Origin: Tropicimonas sp033101155 | GTDB lineage: Bacteria; Pseudomonadota; Alphaproteobacteria; Rhodobacterales; Rhodobacteraceae | Direction of reading: 5' to 3' | Length of the DNA: 64,000 bases | Assembly: GCF_033101155.1 (NCBI RefSeq) | Contig: NZ_JAWMPX010000003.1 | Location: 244,677 to 308,676, forward strand | Shown: positions 26,734 through 35,798 of the stretch, piece after piece | How positions within the stretch are numbered: the stretch's first letter is position 1 | Layout: each line of letters opens with the position of its first letter | Notes under the pieces: generated by a model | What the model saw: the letters and a program-made list of their open reading frames with translations, nothing else | What the model was told of the DNA's origin: nothing | The model's database searches: none | Translations under genes and position numbers: made by a program

Positions 26734-27936
26734 TCACTTCGGCGACAACAGCGCGTCCGCGATTCGCTCCGCGAGCCGCTGCGCAACCTCCCCCTTGCCG
26801 AGGCGCGGCCAGGGTTCGGCCCCTGCCTCGGAGATCAGCGTGACCTCATTCTCGGTGCCGCCCATGATCCCCGTTCCCTCGGAAACATCATTGGCCAGGA
26901 TCCAGTCACAGCCCTTGCGCGCCCGCTTGGCCGTCGCATGTGCGATGACATTGTCGGTCTCGGCGGCAAAACCGACCACAAGTCCGGGCCGACCCGCCTC
27001 CATTCGGGAGACCTCCGCCAGAATGTCCGGGTTCTCGGCAAACTCCAACGCCGGGACATGCCCGGAACCGTCTTTCTTCATCTTGCGGTCGGCGGCATTG
27101 GTGACATGCCAATCCGCAACGGCCGCCGCAAAGACCGCCGCATCCGCCGGCAGCGCCGCCCGGACCGCGTCCCGCATGTCCCGCGCCGTCTCGACCGGCC
27201 GAAGTTCGCACCCTTGCGGCGACGCGACGCTGGCCGGGCCGGTCACGAAGGTCACCCGCGCACCAAGCGACAGCAACGCCTGCGCAATCGCGGTGCCCTG
27301 CCCCCCGCTGGAGCGGTTGGCGATATAGCGCACCGGGTCGATCGGCTCATGGGTCGGCCCGGAGGTGACCACGACATGCCTTCCTTTGAGCGGCCCGTCC
27401 GACAGTGCCGCCTCGATGGCGGCGACAATCTCCGGCACCTCGGCCATCCGCCCGAACCCGAACTCTCCGCAAGCCATCGGCCCCTCGTTTGGCCCGACGG
27501 ACAACACGCCATCGCCTGTCAGGCACGCAAGATTGCGGCGTGTCGCCGGATGCTCCCACATGCGCACATTCATCGACGGCGCGATCAGGACGCTCTTGTC
27601 GGTTGCCATGAGCAGCGTCGAGGCCAGATCATTGGCGTGGCCATTGGCCATCTTTGCCATCAGGTCGGCCGTTGCCGGGGCGACCACGACAAGGTCCGCC
27701 GCGCGGCTGAGCTCGATATGCCCCATCTCCGCCTCATCCGTCAGATCGAACAGGTCTCGATAGACCTTCTGCGCGGCCAGCGCGGAAGCACTCAGGGGTG
27801 TAACGAATTGTTCCGCAGCCGGCGTCAGGACGGGCGTGACCGAATGCCCGCGCTCGCGCAACCGCCGGATGAGATCAAGCGATTTGAATGCGGCGATGCC
27901 GCCGCCAATGATCAGAAGAATTCGCTTGCCCGTCAT
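26734..27936 (-). CDS. coaBC: Bifunctional phosphopantothenoylcysteine decarboxylase/phosphopantothenate-cysteine ligase
   Basis: Carries out two steps of coenzyme A synthesis. The 400-residue protein has an N-terminal flavoprotein CoaC domain (GGGIAAFKSLDLIRRL, VVAPATADLMAKMANG, PSMNVRMW, MACGEFGFGRM) and a C-terminal CoaB domain starting near residue 190 (TSGPTHEPIDPVRYIANRSSG). ATG 27936 follows a GAGG and matches the family start; the open frame reaches 28047 with unrelated sequence. Convergent with dut. Confidence 0.95.
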   Translation of the reverse strand: MTGKRILLIIGGGIAAFKSLDLIRRLRERGHSVTPVLTPAAEQFVTPLSASALAAQKVYRDLFDLTDEAEMGHIELSRAADLVVVAPATADLMAKMANGHANDLASTLLMATDKSVLIAPSMNVRMWEHPATRRNLACLTGDGVLSVGPNEGPMACGEFGFGRMAEVPEIVAAIEAALSDGPLKGRHVVVTSGPTHEPIDPVRYIANRSSGGQGTAIAQALLSLGARVTFVTGPASVASPQGCELRPVETARDMRDAVRAALPADAAVFAAAVADWHVTNAADRKMKKDGSGHVPALEFAENPDILAEVSRMEAGRPGLVVGFAAETDNVIAHATAKRARKGCDWILANDVSEGTGIMGGTENEVTLISEAGAEPWPRLGKGEVAQRLAERIADALLSPK

Positions 27937-28110
27937 GTCGGCCGCCTCCGCTGGAACCCGTCCCGATGTAGGTCGCCCTGCCCGTCGAGGCAAGCACCAC
28001 GCGCCGAAGGCGCGCCCGGCCCCAAAGGCGATTTGTGCCGCAGGCACCTGTCGCCGAGGGGACGCCCGGCTCCCCCCTTGCGCTTCGATCAGCGCCTGAC
28101 CGGCCCCGGC

Positions 28111-28512
28111 TCAGGCCCGTTCGTCCGAAAACGCGACAGGGCCGCCCTGCGCTTCCCAGGTCGAGAACCCTTCGCGCAGATGCGCCGCCTCGAAGCCCAT
28201 CTCCTTCAACGTCAGCACCGAGAGGGCCGAGCGCCAGCCGGACGCGCAATGGAAGAGAAACGTCTTGTCCTGCCCGAAGACCTCCTTGAAATAAGGGCTG
28301 TCCGGGTCGACCCAGAATTCCAGCATCCCGCGCGGGCAGTGGAAGCTTCCCGGTATGAACCCCGACCGCTGCCGCTCGCGCACATCCCGCAGGTCCACGA
28401 CCACCACATCGGGGTCATCGATCATGGCGATCGCATCCACGGTCTCGACCTCCTCTATCCGCGCCCGCGCTCGCGCCACCATCTCCTTCACGCCCGTCGT
28501 CACCCTGGCCAT
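28111..28512 (-). CDS. Rhodanese-domain protein
   Basis: Single-domain sulfurtransferase of 133 residues. The rhodanese fold begins with VVVVDLRDVRERQRSGFIPGS, and the active loop is HCASGWRS with the catalytic Cys at 89. Probably cytoplasmic; acceptor unknown. An N-terminal helical extension of about 30 residues precedes the domain. Divergent from the FAD oxidoreductase gene. Confidence 0.88.
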   Translation of the reverse strand: MARVTTGVKEMVARARARIEEVETVDAIAMIDDPDVVVVDLRDVRERQRSGFIPGSFHCPRGMLEFWVDPDSPYFKEVFGQDKTFLFHCASGWRSALSVLTLKEMGFEAAHLREGFSTWEAQGGPVAFSDERA

Positions 28513-28639
28513 TTTCTTACCGCCTCAATTCTGATCATCCTGTCCCGACCAAATTGACCTCATTGCCCCCTTGCAGCAAGCTTTGCCGCGACCGACCCTG
28601 GCCGCCGCCGGGATCCGGACGAACAGGAGCAGTGCCGAG

Positions 28640-29908
28640 ATGACAAGACCACCGGTTTCCCTGTGGGATGAAACGAGCATGGAGCCCGCGCTGACCAACC
28701 CGATGGACGGCGACGCGACCTGCGATCTGGCCATCGTCGGGGGCGGGTACTCTGGGCTCTCCACCGCGCTTCACGGCGCCGAAAAGGGGCTGGACTGCCA
28801 TGTTCTGGAGGCCGAGAGCATTGGGTTTGGCGGCTCGGGACGCAATGTCGGGCTGGTCAATGCCGGCCTCTGGCTGCCCCCTCAGGAGGTCTGCGACAGT
28901 CTCGGGCAAACAGCCGGCACAGCCCTTGTCGAAAGGATGGGTCGCGCCCCGGACGACGTATTCGCCCTGATCGAGAAACACGCGATTCGTTGCGAGCCGA
29001 CACGGAGCGGCACGATCCACGCCGCCCATTCCCCGCGCGGTCTCAAGGAGTTGGAGGCGCGCGCGGAGGCCTGGCACAGGCTGGGCGCGCCGGTCGACCT
29101 GCTTTCGGCGGCAGAGACCGCCGAGCTGACGGGCACATCCGCCTTCCATGGCGGGCTCCGCGACCGCCGCGCCGGCACGATCGACCCGATGGGCTATACG
29201 CGCGGGCTGGCCCGCGCCGCACTGGCCGCTGGCGCAAGACTCGCCACTGGCGCCCGCGTCGCGCATCTTGCGCGAGAGAACGGGCGCTGGAAACTCGTGA
29301 CCCCGAACGGCACGCTGACCGCCCGCCATGTCGCGCTCTGCACCAATGCCTATTCGGATACGCTCTGGCCCGGCCTGCGCGAGGCGTATGTGCCAATTCG
29401 TTTCTTCCAGCTCGCAACCGAGCCGCTGGGCGACAGGGCCGCACACATCCTGCCCGAAGGGCAGGGCCTGTGGACCACGGCCCCCGTCATGGCCGCGCTG
29501 CGACGGGACGCAAGTGGCCGTCTCATCATTGGCGCTATGGGCTCCGTGCGCGGCGGCACGCGAGGGCTGTCACATCGCTGGGGCAGACATATGCTGAAAC
29601 GCTTGTATCCAGAGCTCGGCGAATTTCGCTTCGAGAGCGCCTGGCATGGCGATATCGCGCTGACCGCGGATCACATATTCCGCATCCACCGTCTCGACGA
29701 AGGCCTCTTCGCCCCCACCTGTTATAACGGCCGCGGCATCACCACCGGAACGATCTTTGGACAAGCCCTGGCCGAGTTCCTGACCGGCGCGCCGGAATCC
29801 GCCCTCCCGGTCCCCTTCACCGAACCGACCTCCGCACTGGCCCGCTCCCTCAAGGCCGCCTTTTACGAATCCGCCTTCACGGCGCATCAACTCTATCAAA
29901 GCATCTGA
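28640..29908 (+). CDS. FAD-dependent oxidoreductase, DAO family (PuuB/OrdL-like)
   Basis: Flavoprotein amine/amino-acid oxidase of 422 residues. The dinucleotide-binding motif IVGGGYSGLSTALHGAE begins near residue 31, followed by GFGGSGRNVGLVN, and the C-terminal NGRGITTGTIFGQALAE motif typical of gamma-glutamylputrescine oxidase-like proteins. ATG 28640 is preferred, with AGGAG at 28625-28629; a TTG at 28571 opens the frame earlier. No polyamine genes are adjacent, so the substrate is open. Confidence 0.85.
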   Translation: MTRPPVSLWDETSMEPALTNPMDGDATCDLAIVGGGYSGLSTALHGAEKGLDCHVLEAESIGFGGSGRNVGLVNAGLWLPPQEVCDSLGQTAGTALVERMGRAPDDVFALIEKHAIRCEPTRSGTIHAAHSPRGLKELEARAEAWHRLGAPVDLLSAAETAELTGTSAFHGGLRDRRAGTIDPMGYTRGLARAALAAGARLATGARVAHLARENGRWKLVTPNGTLTARHVALCTNAYSDTLWPGLREAYVPIRFFQLATEPLGDRAAHILPEGQGLWTTAPVMAALRRDASGRLIIGAMGSVRGGTRGLSHRWGRHMLKRLYPELGEFRFESAWHGDIALTADHIFRIHRLDEGLFAPTCYNGRGITTGTIFGQALAEFLTGAPESALPVPFTEPTSALARSLKAAFYESAFTAHQLYQSI

Positions 29909-29943
29909 AACCACCGGGGTGCCCCTCCCCTGAAACGCAGAAA

Positions 29944-29967
29944 GGAAGGCGCCGGGGGACGCCTTCC
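29944..29967. terminator. Hairpin between convergent oxidoreductase and EF-hand genes
   Basis: GGAAGGCG (29944-29951) pairs with CGCCTTCC (29960-29967). Read on the minus strand the stem is followed by TTTCTG, so it may terminate the EF-hand gene; on the plus strand there is no T-run. Confidence 0.4.
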
Positions 29968-30022
29968 TCCTGTCGGGTCGAACAGGGCCGTGGTGCAAGA
30001 CGGCCCCTTTCGTCCCGGCCTA

Positions 30023-30499
30023 TCACGCGAGAACGCCGAGAAGCGATTGCATCTCGGAATAGAGCTCTTCGGCGCTGGAACTCGCCGAGAGGCTGCCGGT
30101 CTCCGTGGTGTCCTCCGCGTCGGAGACCAACCCTTCGAAGAGCGACGTGGTGTCAACCTCGGAAATCATGCCGCCTCCCATCGGCGGTCCACCGCGACCA
30201 CCAGGTCCCCCCTTGCCGCCCATCTGGCTGGCCTCAGCCATGGAGTCGCGATGCGCGGTCAGTTCCGTTTCGGACAGGCTCCCGTTCCCGTCAGTGTCGA
30301 CGCTGGACCAGTTATCCTCCGAGAGCGGGCTTTCCGAGATTTCGGAGGTCGAGAGGCTGCCATCCTCGTCGAGATCGAACTGGCTCAGCGTGTCGGTCTG
30401 GCCGGTTTCATCCGAGGGCGGCGGAGGGGGAGGTGGCGCGCCACGGCTCTGCATGGCGCTCATTCCGGTCATGGAGACCGAAGACATAGACATGTTCAT
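30023..30499 (-). CDS. EF-hand calcium-binding protein
   Basis: A 158-residue low-complexity protein with two canonical EF-hand loops, DLDEDGSLSTSE and DTDGNGSLSETE (about residues 42-53 and 66-77). A run of seven prolines comes before them, and a Gly/Pro/Met-rich segment (GGKGGPGGRGGPPMGGGM) follows. No clear signal peptide is seen. ATG 30499 is chosen because AAAGGA stands eight bases upstream; an ATG at 30559 is alternative. Acidic, Ser/Thr-rich composition resembles calcium-responsive surface or matrix proteins; the role is unknown. It lies beside unusually A/T-rich DNA. Confidence 0.8.
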   Translation of the reverse strand: MNMSMSSVSMTGMSAMQSRGAPPPPPPPSDETGQTDTLSQFDLDEDGSLSTSEISESPLSEDNWSSVDTDGNGSLSETELTAHRDSMAEASQMGGKGGPGGRGGPPMGGGMISEVDTTSLFEGLVSDAEDTTETGSLSASSSAEELYSEMQSLLGVLA

Positions 30500-30570
30500 C
30501 TTGATGGTCCTTTCAGGCGTTTCATGAACAACCGGACGATCGGGCAGAAGGTTTAACATACCGTGAGGAT

Positions 30571-30608
30571 GTCTATTTTTTTGTTTTTTATCAAATATTT
30601 AAATAGAC
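30571..30608. repeat. A/T-rich inverted repeat upstream of the EF-hand gene
   Basis: GTCTATTT at 30571-30578 and AAATAGAC at 30601-30608 are exact inverse copies around a 22-base, almost pure A/T centre containing a T-run. It is 72-109 bases upstream of the EF-hand start, and this is among the most A/T-rich sequence in the window. Operator or silencer-type site is possible. Confidence 0.55.
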
Positions 30609-30688
30609 AAACAAACGCAGCGCCCGCATGCGGACGCCACGCTTGTTTCCAGTGTTCTGCCCACCAGCGACCGCAGGGCCACCCGCCG

Positions 30689-31309
30689 TCACCCGGTCAG
30701 ATCACGCACCATCGGGACATGATCATAGAGACGCTCCGCCTGCGGATGCAGCTGGCTGAAAACGTCGAAAAGGGTGGAGGAGACAGCGATGCAGGCACAG
30801 GAGTCGCCATCCCCCCCGTCAGAGCTCCGAAGCTGTTCCGCCGATACCAAACCGGGAAGGTCCCAGTGGGTCGGATCGGGACGGAAAGGACGAACGTGAG
30901 TGGTGGTGCTTCGGAGCAATTCTGGATCCGCGCATCGCACCATCTCGTTGCCGGCGCGGCAATCCGTGCGAATACGCGGAAGATCTCGGCCCGGCTCTCC
31001 GGGAAAATGGTCGGCATAGGCCGCGATCTCGCGGGCATTTGGCAACCGCCAGTCGGAGAAACCGTGAAGGCGTGCCGCGTTCCGGAGAAAAACCCAATCA
31101 AGAGCCGCGAACCAGTCCATGCCGGCGCCAGTGGTCTCACCGCTCCACATCTGACCGGTCACGGAATCGATCCAACAGCCTTCTGCCCATCCATGACGGC
31201 GAACCGGTTGCAATGCCGCTCCTGCATGATTGATGAAACTGGTGTCCTGGAGGGTCAATTCGGGGTCCTTCTGGCCGACCGGACCGGTCCACAGACCGAG
31301 TCCTCTCAT
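30689..31309 (-). CDS. DUF1566/Lcl-domain protein
   Basis: A protein of about 206 residues with the DUF1566 pattern: DSVTGQMWSGETTG, then a tryptophan-containing helix, and GFSDWRLPNAREIAAYADH, followed by a long cysteine-containing tail. The domain is usually found in extracellular or periplasmic proteins of unknown function, but no signal peptide is visible here, so the start may be wrong or the gene truncated. ATG 31309 lacks a good ribosome binding site; a TTG at 31363 would add 18 residues. Flanked by A/T-rich DNA, which hints at acquisition. Confidence 0.6.
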   Translation of the reverse strand: MRGLGLWTGPVGQKDPELTLQDTSFINHAGAALQPVRRHGWAEGCWIDSVTGQMWSGETTGAGMDWFAALDWVFLRNAARLHGFSDWRLPNAREIAAYADHFPGEPGRDLPRIRTDCRAGNEMVRCADPELLRSTTTHVRPFRPDPTHWDLPGLVSAEQLRSSDGGDGDSCACIAVSSTLFDVFSQLHPQAERLYDHVPMVRDLTG

Positions 31310-31664
31310 TTCGAGAAGCAGTCTGCAGTTCAAGTGTGGAGCGAATAGGTAGCGGCACCGCAAATCACTTTGCCACAGCAGAAGTCAATCCAACTAACTG
31401 TTATAAAACATTATTTTTTCGCCCACAGGACGCACAACCACGCTCTTCGCCAGGCCCTTCCTTCTTGCGACCAAGGGCCCCGAGTTCGTTCTTCCCTGTG
31501 GGCCTGCACTTTTCCTCCACAATCGGCCAGATCTCTCGGGAAGGCCGGCCGGGTGCGTCGCCGCGACAAGCCTCCGGCCCGACAAGGCCGGAACGCTGCG
31601 GAAGCTGCCAACACAAGGATCCTCCTGTGGTGCCACCTCGCACGCTGGTCTATAGGGTCGCGCG
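31310..31664. other. Intergenic region between the DUF1566 gene and the exported-protein gene
   Basis: No supported gene in these 355 bases. The section 31390-31425 is A/T-rich (TTATAAAACATTATTTTTT) and probably holds the promoter for the minus-strand DUF1566 gene. The section 31430-31660 is G+C-rich without recognisable motifs. Confidence 0.4.
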
Positions 31665-32195
31665 ATGTCGCGACGATTCCCCCTTCTCCAGCGCCTGATG
31701 GCGGTCCTTCTCTGCATGTCCGCGGAGGCGGCCCTTGGCGAGACCGATGATCTGTTTTCCCTCTCCGGAAACTGGGTCGGCGACGGGGTGATCGCGGCCA
31801 GAACCGAAGCCGATCCGGAGCCGGGGCGTTGCAATCTGCGCATCACGCCCAATCCCGCCGGAGATCGCTCGGACGTGACCGGCAAATGCGCCATCGCTGG
31901 CGGCGCGTCCCGTGTATCGATGCGATTCGAACAGGGACCGGACCAGACAATCCGGGCAGGGATCTGGTCGGAGGCAACAGAACAGATCGTACAGTTTCGG
32001 GGCGAGATCGGCCCGGACGAGGCCTTTCTGGCGACCGATCGACCGATCTCCGTCGATGATCGGCTCTTTGACTCCGAGATCACCTTCTCGTTCGACTTGC
32101 CGCGGAGCTTTTCGCTGCACCAAACCCTGCGCGCCGTCGGTGAACCGCAGTGGCGCCCTGTCATTGAGCTGACTTTCCTGCGCGCGGGCGACTGA
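31665..32195 (+). CDS. Exported protein of unknown function
   Basis: A 176-residue protein with a typical N-terminal signal peptide (basic MSRRFPLLQR, hydrophobic core, cleavage probably near AALG-ET at residue 25). The mature part has two cysteines (RCNLRI and GKCAIAGG), likely a disulfide, and looks all-beta. I do not recognise a family. It lies 113 bases upstream of lepA on the same strand. Confidence 0.68.
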   Translation: MSRRFPLLQRLMAVLLCMSAEAALGETDDLFSLSGNWVGDGVIAARTEADPEPGRCNLRITPNPAGDRSDVTGKCAIAGGASRVSMRFEQGPDQTIRAGIWSEATEQIVQFRGEIGPDEAFLATDRPISVDDRLFDSEITFSFDLPRSFSLHQTLRAVGEPQWRPVIELTFLRAGD

Positions 32196-32273
32196 AGGGG
32201 ACACGATCGGGGCCTTTCCGGCCTCCCGAGCGCCAATGGCCGCATTCTGGGCGCCAACGATGCCTGAGCCCCA

Positions 32274-32302
32274 TTGACGCTTGAGGGAATCCCCCTCATA
32301 TC
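32274..32302 (+). promoter_or_regulatory. Putative promoter of lepA giving a leaderless mRNA
   Basis: TTGACG at 32274-32279, a 17-base spacer and CATATC at 32297-32302. The lepA ATG is only six bases further on and has no Shine-Dalgarno sequence, which fits transcription starting at or next to the start codon. Confidence 0.4.
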
Positions 32303-32308
32303 CGCGCC

Positions 32309-34108
32309 ATGACCGATCTTGATCACATCCGCAACTTCTCCATCGTCGCCCATATCGACCACGGCAAATCGACCCTTGCCGACCGGCTCATCCAGCTGAC
32401 CGGCACGGTGGCCGAGAGGGACATGCAGGAGCAACTCCTCGACTCGATGGATATCGAGCGCGAACGCGGCATCACCATCAAGGCCAACTCGGTCCGGATC
32501 GAATATCCGGCCAAGGATGGGGAGACCTATATCCTCAACCTGATCGACACCCCGGGCCATGTCGATTTCGCCTATGAGGTCTCCCGCTCGATGCGTGCGG
32601 TCGAAGGCTCGCTCCTGGTAGTCGATGCCACCCAAGGCGTCGAGGCGCAGACGCTGGCCAATGTCTATACCGCCATCGAGGCCGATCACGAGATCGTCAC
32701 GGTCCTCAACAAGATCGACCTGCCCGCCTCCGAGCCGGACCGCATCGCCACCCAGATCGAGGATGTCATTGGCATCGACGCCCATGATGCTTGCCTGATC
32801 TCCGCGAAGACCGGCGTCGGCATCCCGGACGTGCTGGAAGCCATCGTCACCCGCCTGCCCGCTCCCACCGGCGACCGGGACGCACCGCTCAAGGCGATGC
32901 TGGTGGACAGCTGGTACGACCCCTATCTCGGCGTCGTCGTGATGATCCGGGTCATGGACGGTGTTATTCGCAAGGGTGACCAGATCCTGATGATGCAGAC
33001 CGGCGCCAAATACGGCGTCGACAAGCTCGCCGTGCTGCGCCCCAAGATGCAGGACATCCCCGAGCTCGGCCCTGGCGAAATCGGCATCCTCACCGCCTCG
33101 ATCAAACAGGTCCGCGATACACGCGTCGGCGACACGATCACCCATCAGAAGCGACCCTGCGAAACCGCCCTGCCCGGCTTCAAACCGAGCCAGCCAGTGG
33201 TGTTCTGCGGCCTCTTCCCGGTCGACAATGCCGAATTCGAGGACCTGCGCACCGCGATCGAGAAACTGGCGCTGAACGACGCCTCCTTCACCTACGAGAT
33301 GGAAACCTCCGCCGCGCTCGGCTTCGGCTTCCGCTGCGGCTTCCTCGGACTGCTGCACCTCGAAGTGATCCGGGACCGGATCGAGCGCGAATATGACATC
33401 GATCTGATCACCACCGCACCGTCGGTGATCTACCAGATCCACATGCGGGACGGCTCCCAGATCGAGCTGCACAACCCCGCTGACATGCCCGATCCCGCCA
33501 CCATCGACCACATCGACGAGCCGCGCATCAAGGCAACGATCATGGTGCCGGACGAGTATCTCGGCGACGTGCTCAAACTCTGCCAGGACCGTCGCGGGAT
33601 CCAGGAAAACCTGACCTATGCTGGCACCCGTGCGATGGTGGTCTACGACCTGCCCCTCAACGAGGTGGTCTTCGACTTCCACGACCGCCTGAAGTCGGTC
33701 ACCAAGGGCTATGCCAGCTTCGACTACACGCTTGCCGGCTACCGGACAGACAATCTCGTCAAGATGTCCGTGCTGGTGAACGAAGAGCCGGTCGACGCGC
33801 TCTCGATGATGGTCCATCGCGATCGGGCGGAGATGCGCGGGCGGGCAATGTGCGAGAAGCTCAAGGAGCTGATCCCGCGCCACATGTTCAAGATTCCGAT
33901 CCAGGCTGCGATTGGCGGCCGGGTCATCGCCCGCGAGACGCTCTCGGCGATGCGCAAGGACGTGACGGCAAAGTGTTATGGCGGGGACGCAACCCGGAAG
34001 AAGAAACTGCTGGAAAAGCAGAAGGCCGGCAAGAAGAAGATGCGCCAGTTCGGCAAGGTCGAGATTCCGCAGCAGGCCTTTATCAACGCGTTGAAAATGG
34101 ACAACTAA
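32309..34108 (+). CDS. lepA: Elongation factor 4 (back-translocating GTPase)
   Basis: Ribosome-bound GTPase that can reverse translocation and aids recovery of stalled ribosomes. The 599 residues show G1 AHIDHGKST, the switch segment ERERGITIKANSVR, G3 DTPGH, G4 NKID, and the LepA-specific C-terminal domain ending in a Lys-rich stretch with GDATRKKKLLEKQK. Length and ends match the family exactly. See the upstream promoter for a possible leaderless start. Confidence 0.98.
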   Translation: MTDLDHIRNFSIVAHIDHGKSTLADRLIQLTGTVAERDMQEQLLDSMDIERERGITIKANSVRIEYPAKDGETYILNLIDTPGHVDFAYEVSRSMRAVEGSLLVVDATQGVEAQTLANVYTAIEADHEIVTVLNKIDLPASEPDRIATQIEDVIGIDAHDACLISAKTGVGIPDVLEAIVTRLPAPTGDRDAPLKAMLVDSWYDPYLGVVVMIRVMDGVIRKGDQILMMQTGAKYGVDKLAVLRPKMQDIPELGPGEIGILTASIKQVRDTRVGDTITHQKRPCETALPGFKPSQPVVFCGLFPVDNAEFEDLRTAIEKLALNDASFTYEMETSAALGFGFRCGFLGLLHLEVIRDRIEREYDIDLITTAPSVIYQIHMRDGSQIELHNPADMPDPATIDHIDEPRIKATIMVPDEYLGDVLKLCQDRRGIQENLTYAGTRAMVVYDLPLNEVVFDFHDRLKSVTKGYASFDYTLAGYRTDNLVKMSVLVNEEPVDALSMMVHRDRAEMRGRAMCEKLKELIPRHMFKIPIQAAIGGRVIARETLSAMRKDVTAKCYGGDATRKKKLLEKQKAGKKKMRQFGKVEIPQQAFINALKMDN

Positions 34109-34135
34109 ACGTCGGGGCATTTGTCGCCCCGACGT
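34109..34135 (+). terminator. Hairpin directly after lepA
   Basis: ACGTCGGGGC at 34109-34118 pairs perfectly with GCCCCGACGT at 34126-34135, 7-base loop. It starts on the base after the stop codon. No T-run follows, so termination may need Rho or the hairpin may protect the 3' end. Confidence 0.5.
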
Positions 34136-34632
34136 CACCCCCGCTCGATACGCCTTGCACTGTCGCGCGCCAGATCCCTCACGACGAAGGGTCGAAGACG
34201 CGCAACATGAACGCTTTTACGTCCGTGCCCACCAGTCGACATGCGGGAGTACCGCAGAAGATCCATCCGGGCCGGCATGCGGTGCCGTGCAAACACCACA
34301 GACAGTGCCACGAACGGAGTCGAGCAGTTTCTCAACCCGGTCTAGGAAGCGGTTCCCGGCTTTCCGAAGGGTGACATCTGCAAGGAGATCCGCGCCGAGT
34401 TCGCCGCGTGACGGCGCGGCGACCCGATCTGCTTCGTCATGTTTCGGCCCAAGGTTGGACAGTTTCGCCCGTCGGGTCTCCGCCGGAACCAAATCGCGGC
34501 GGCTTACGGCCAATCTGTCCGCCTTGCCCGGGAAGTTGTTGTTCCAGCGGAAGGTTCTGCGCTACAAATGTCGCAGGGCCGCTCCCGAATGGCCTGCCGA
34601 AAAAAGATTTCCTGTTCACGAAAGGGCCTGCA
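34136..34632. other. Intergenic region between lepA and the glycine-zipper lipoprotein gene
   Basis: About 500 bases with no gene I can support. A 98-codon open frame on the minus strand (34217-34513) and longer frames on the plus strand show no conserved-looking sequence. AAAGGG at 34623-34628 is the ribosome binding site of the next gene. The patchy composition could reflect decayed coding DNA, but nothing could be identified. Confidence 0.35.
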
Positions 34633-35007
34633 ATGCGCCTCGCCAAGACAATTTCTGCCATCGCCCTCGCCGGCGTCACCGCCGCCTGCGCGACCACCGG
34701 TGCCAATTACCAGCCGGTCATCGACGGCGCCGTTGGCCCGAACTATTCCAACGATCTCGCCCAGTGCCAGGCCCTCGCCTCGCAGCAAGGCGCATTCGAC
34801 AGCAACACCGCCGCGACCGCTGCCACCGGCGCCGCTGTTGTCGGCGGCAGTACCGCCGTCTTCAACAACAAGGGCACCAATGTTCGCGATGCCGCCCTCG
34901 TTGGCGCCGCCGCAGGTGTTGCCGCAGGCGCCCTGCAACAGCAGTCCAACAAAGAGACCATTGTTCGCAACTGCATGCGCCAGCGTGGCTACAACGTCGT
35001 CGGCTGA
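34633..35007 (+). CDS. Small glycine-zipper lipoprotein
   Basis: Outer-membrane-type lipoprotein of 124 residues: lipobox GVTAAC with Cys 19, then a Gly/Ala-rich zipper (GAAVVGGSTAVFNNKGTN, GAAAGVAAGAL) of the kind found in Rick_17kDa/YMGG proteins, and a C-terminal CMRQRGYNVVG end. Such proteins insert into or brace the outer membrane; the exact role is not known. ATG 34633 is fixed by the signal peptide and AAAGGG upstream. Confidence 0.78.
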   Translation: MRLAKTISAIALAGVTAACATTGANYQPVIDGAVGPNYSNDLAQCQALASQQGAFDSNTAATAATGAAVVGGSTAVFNNKGTNVRDAALVGAAAGVAAGALQQQSNKETIVRNCMRQRGYNVVG

Positions 35008-35134
35008 TCCAGCCTCACCGACACGGGACAGGGCGGCCCGCCGCCCTGTCCTCACGATTCCGTGAAGACGGGTGAAAGACGAATCCCCTGTAAAGCGGCC
35101 ATACTCCTGTCACGCGTTTGAACAGGAGATATCC

Positions 35135-35674
35135 ATGCGACTTATTCTTGCCGCTTCGGCCCTTGCCTTCGCCCTGCCGCTCTCGGCACTGGCCGCAGGC
35201 TCGGACAGCTCGTCCCCACCCACCCCAACGGACACCACAAAAACCTGCAAGGGCGGTATGGTTTTCGACGACAAGAGCGGAAAATGCGTCGCCCCCAAGG
35301 ATTCCCGGCTCGATGATGATGACCGCTACGACGCGGTGCGCGAATTCGCCTATGCCGGCCAGTATCGTCACGCCCTCGCCGCGCTTGACGCCATGTCCGA
35401 CCAGCAGGACGATCGGGTTTACACCTATCGCGGCTTCATCGCCCGCAAGAGCGGCGACGTGGAAGCCGGCATGACCTACTACCAAGCCGCCCTGCAGATC
35501 AATCCAGACAACCTCCTGGTGCGCTCCTATATGGGTCAGGCATTCGTCGAGATGGGTTTGCTCCCCGAGGCAAGCGCGCAGTTGACAGAGATCCGGCGCC
35601 GGGGCGGGCGCAGCTCCTGGCCGGAATTCGCCCTGCGCTCCGCCATCGAGCAGGGCAAGGGATTCTCCTACTGA
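35135..35674 (+). CDS. Periplasmic TPR-repeat protein
   Basis: Exported 179-residue protein. It has a signal peptide (MRLILAASALAFALPLSALA), a short cysteine-containing linker (CKGGMVFDDKSGKC), then about three TPR-like helical hairpins (YDAVREFAYAGQYRHALAAL, YTYRGFIARKSGDVEAGMTYY, NLLVRSYMGQAFVEMG). Likely a protein-interaction scaffold. AGGAG precedes ATG 35135, which excludes the longer open frame from 35072. Confidence 0.8.
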   Translation: MRLILAASALAFALPLSALAAGSDSSSPPTPTDTTKTCKGGMVFDDKSGKCVAPKDSRLDDDDRYDAVREFAYAGQYRHALAALDAMSDQQDDRVYTYRGFIARKSGDVEAGMTYYQAALQINPDNLLVRSYMGQAFVEMGLLPEASAQLTEIRRRGGRSSWPEFALRSAIEQGKGFSY

Positions 35675-35798
35675 GACAGGCTGGCGCCGCCGAACCGGTG
35701 GCGCCTCCCCATTGGGCAAGCGGCTTGATTCAAGTCAAGGACCATAAGGCGCATTCAAAATACAGCTTCCGGAGCTTTCAGGTAAACCGGAGACCCAA

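Noticed and set aside
31394..34138. A 914-codon open frame on the minus strand across lepA
   Set aside because: It is fully antisense to lepA, whose protein is unmistakable; the antisense translation is low-complexity and typical of G+C-rich mirror frames.
34217..34513. A 98-codon minus-strand frame between lepA and the glycine-zipper lipoprotein gene
   Set aside because: Considered as a transposase remnant, but no transposase motif, inverted repeat or target duplication was seen.
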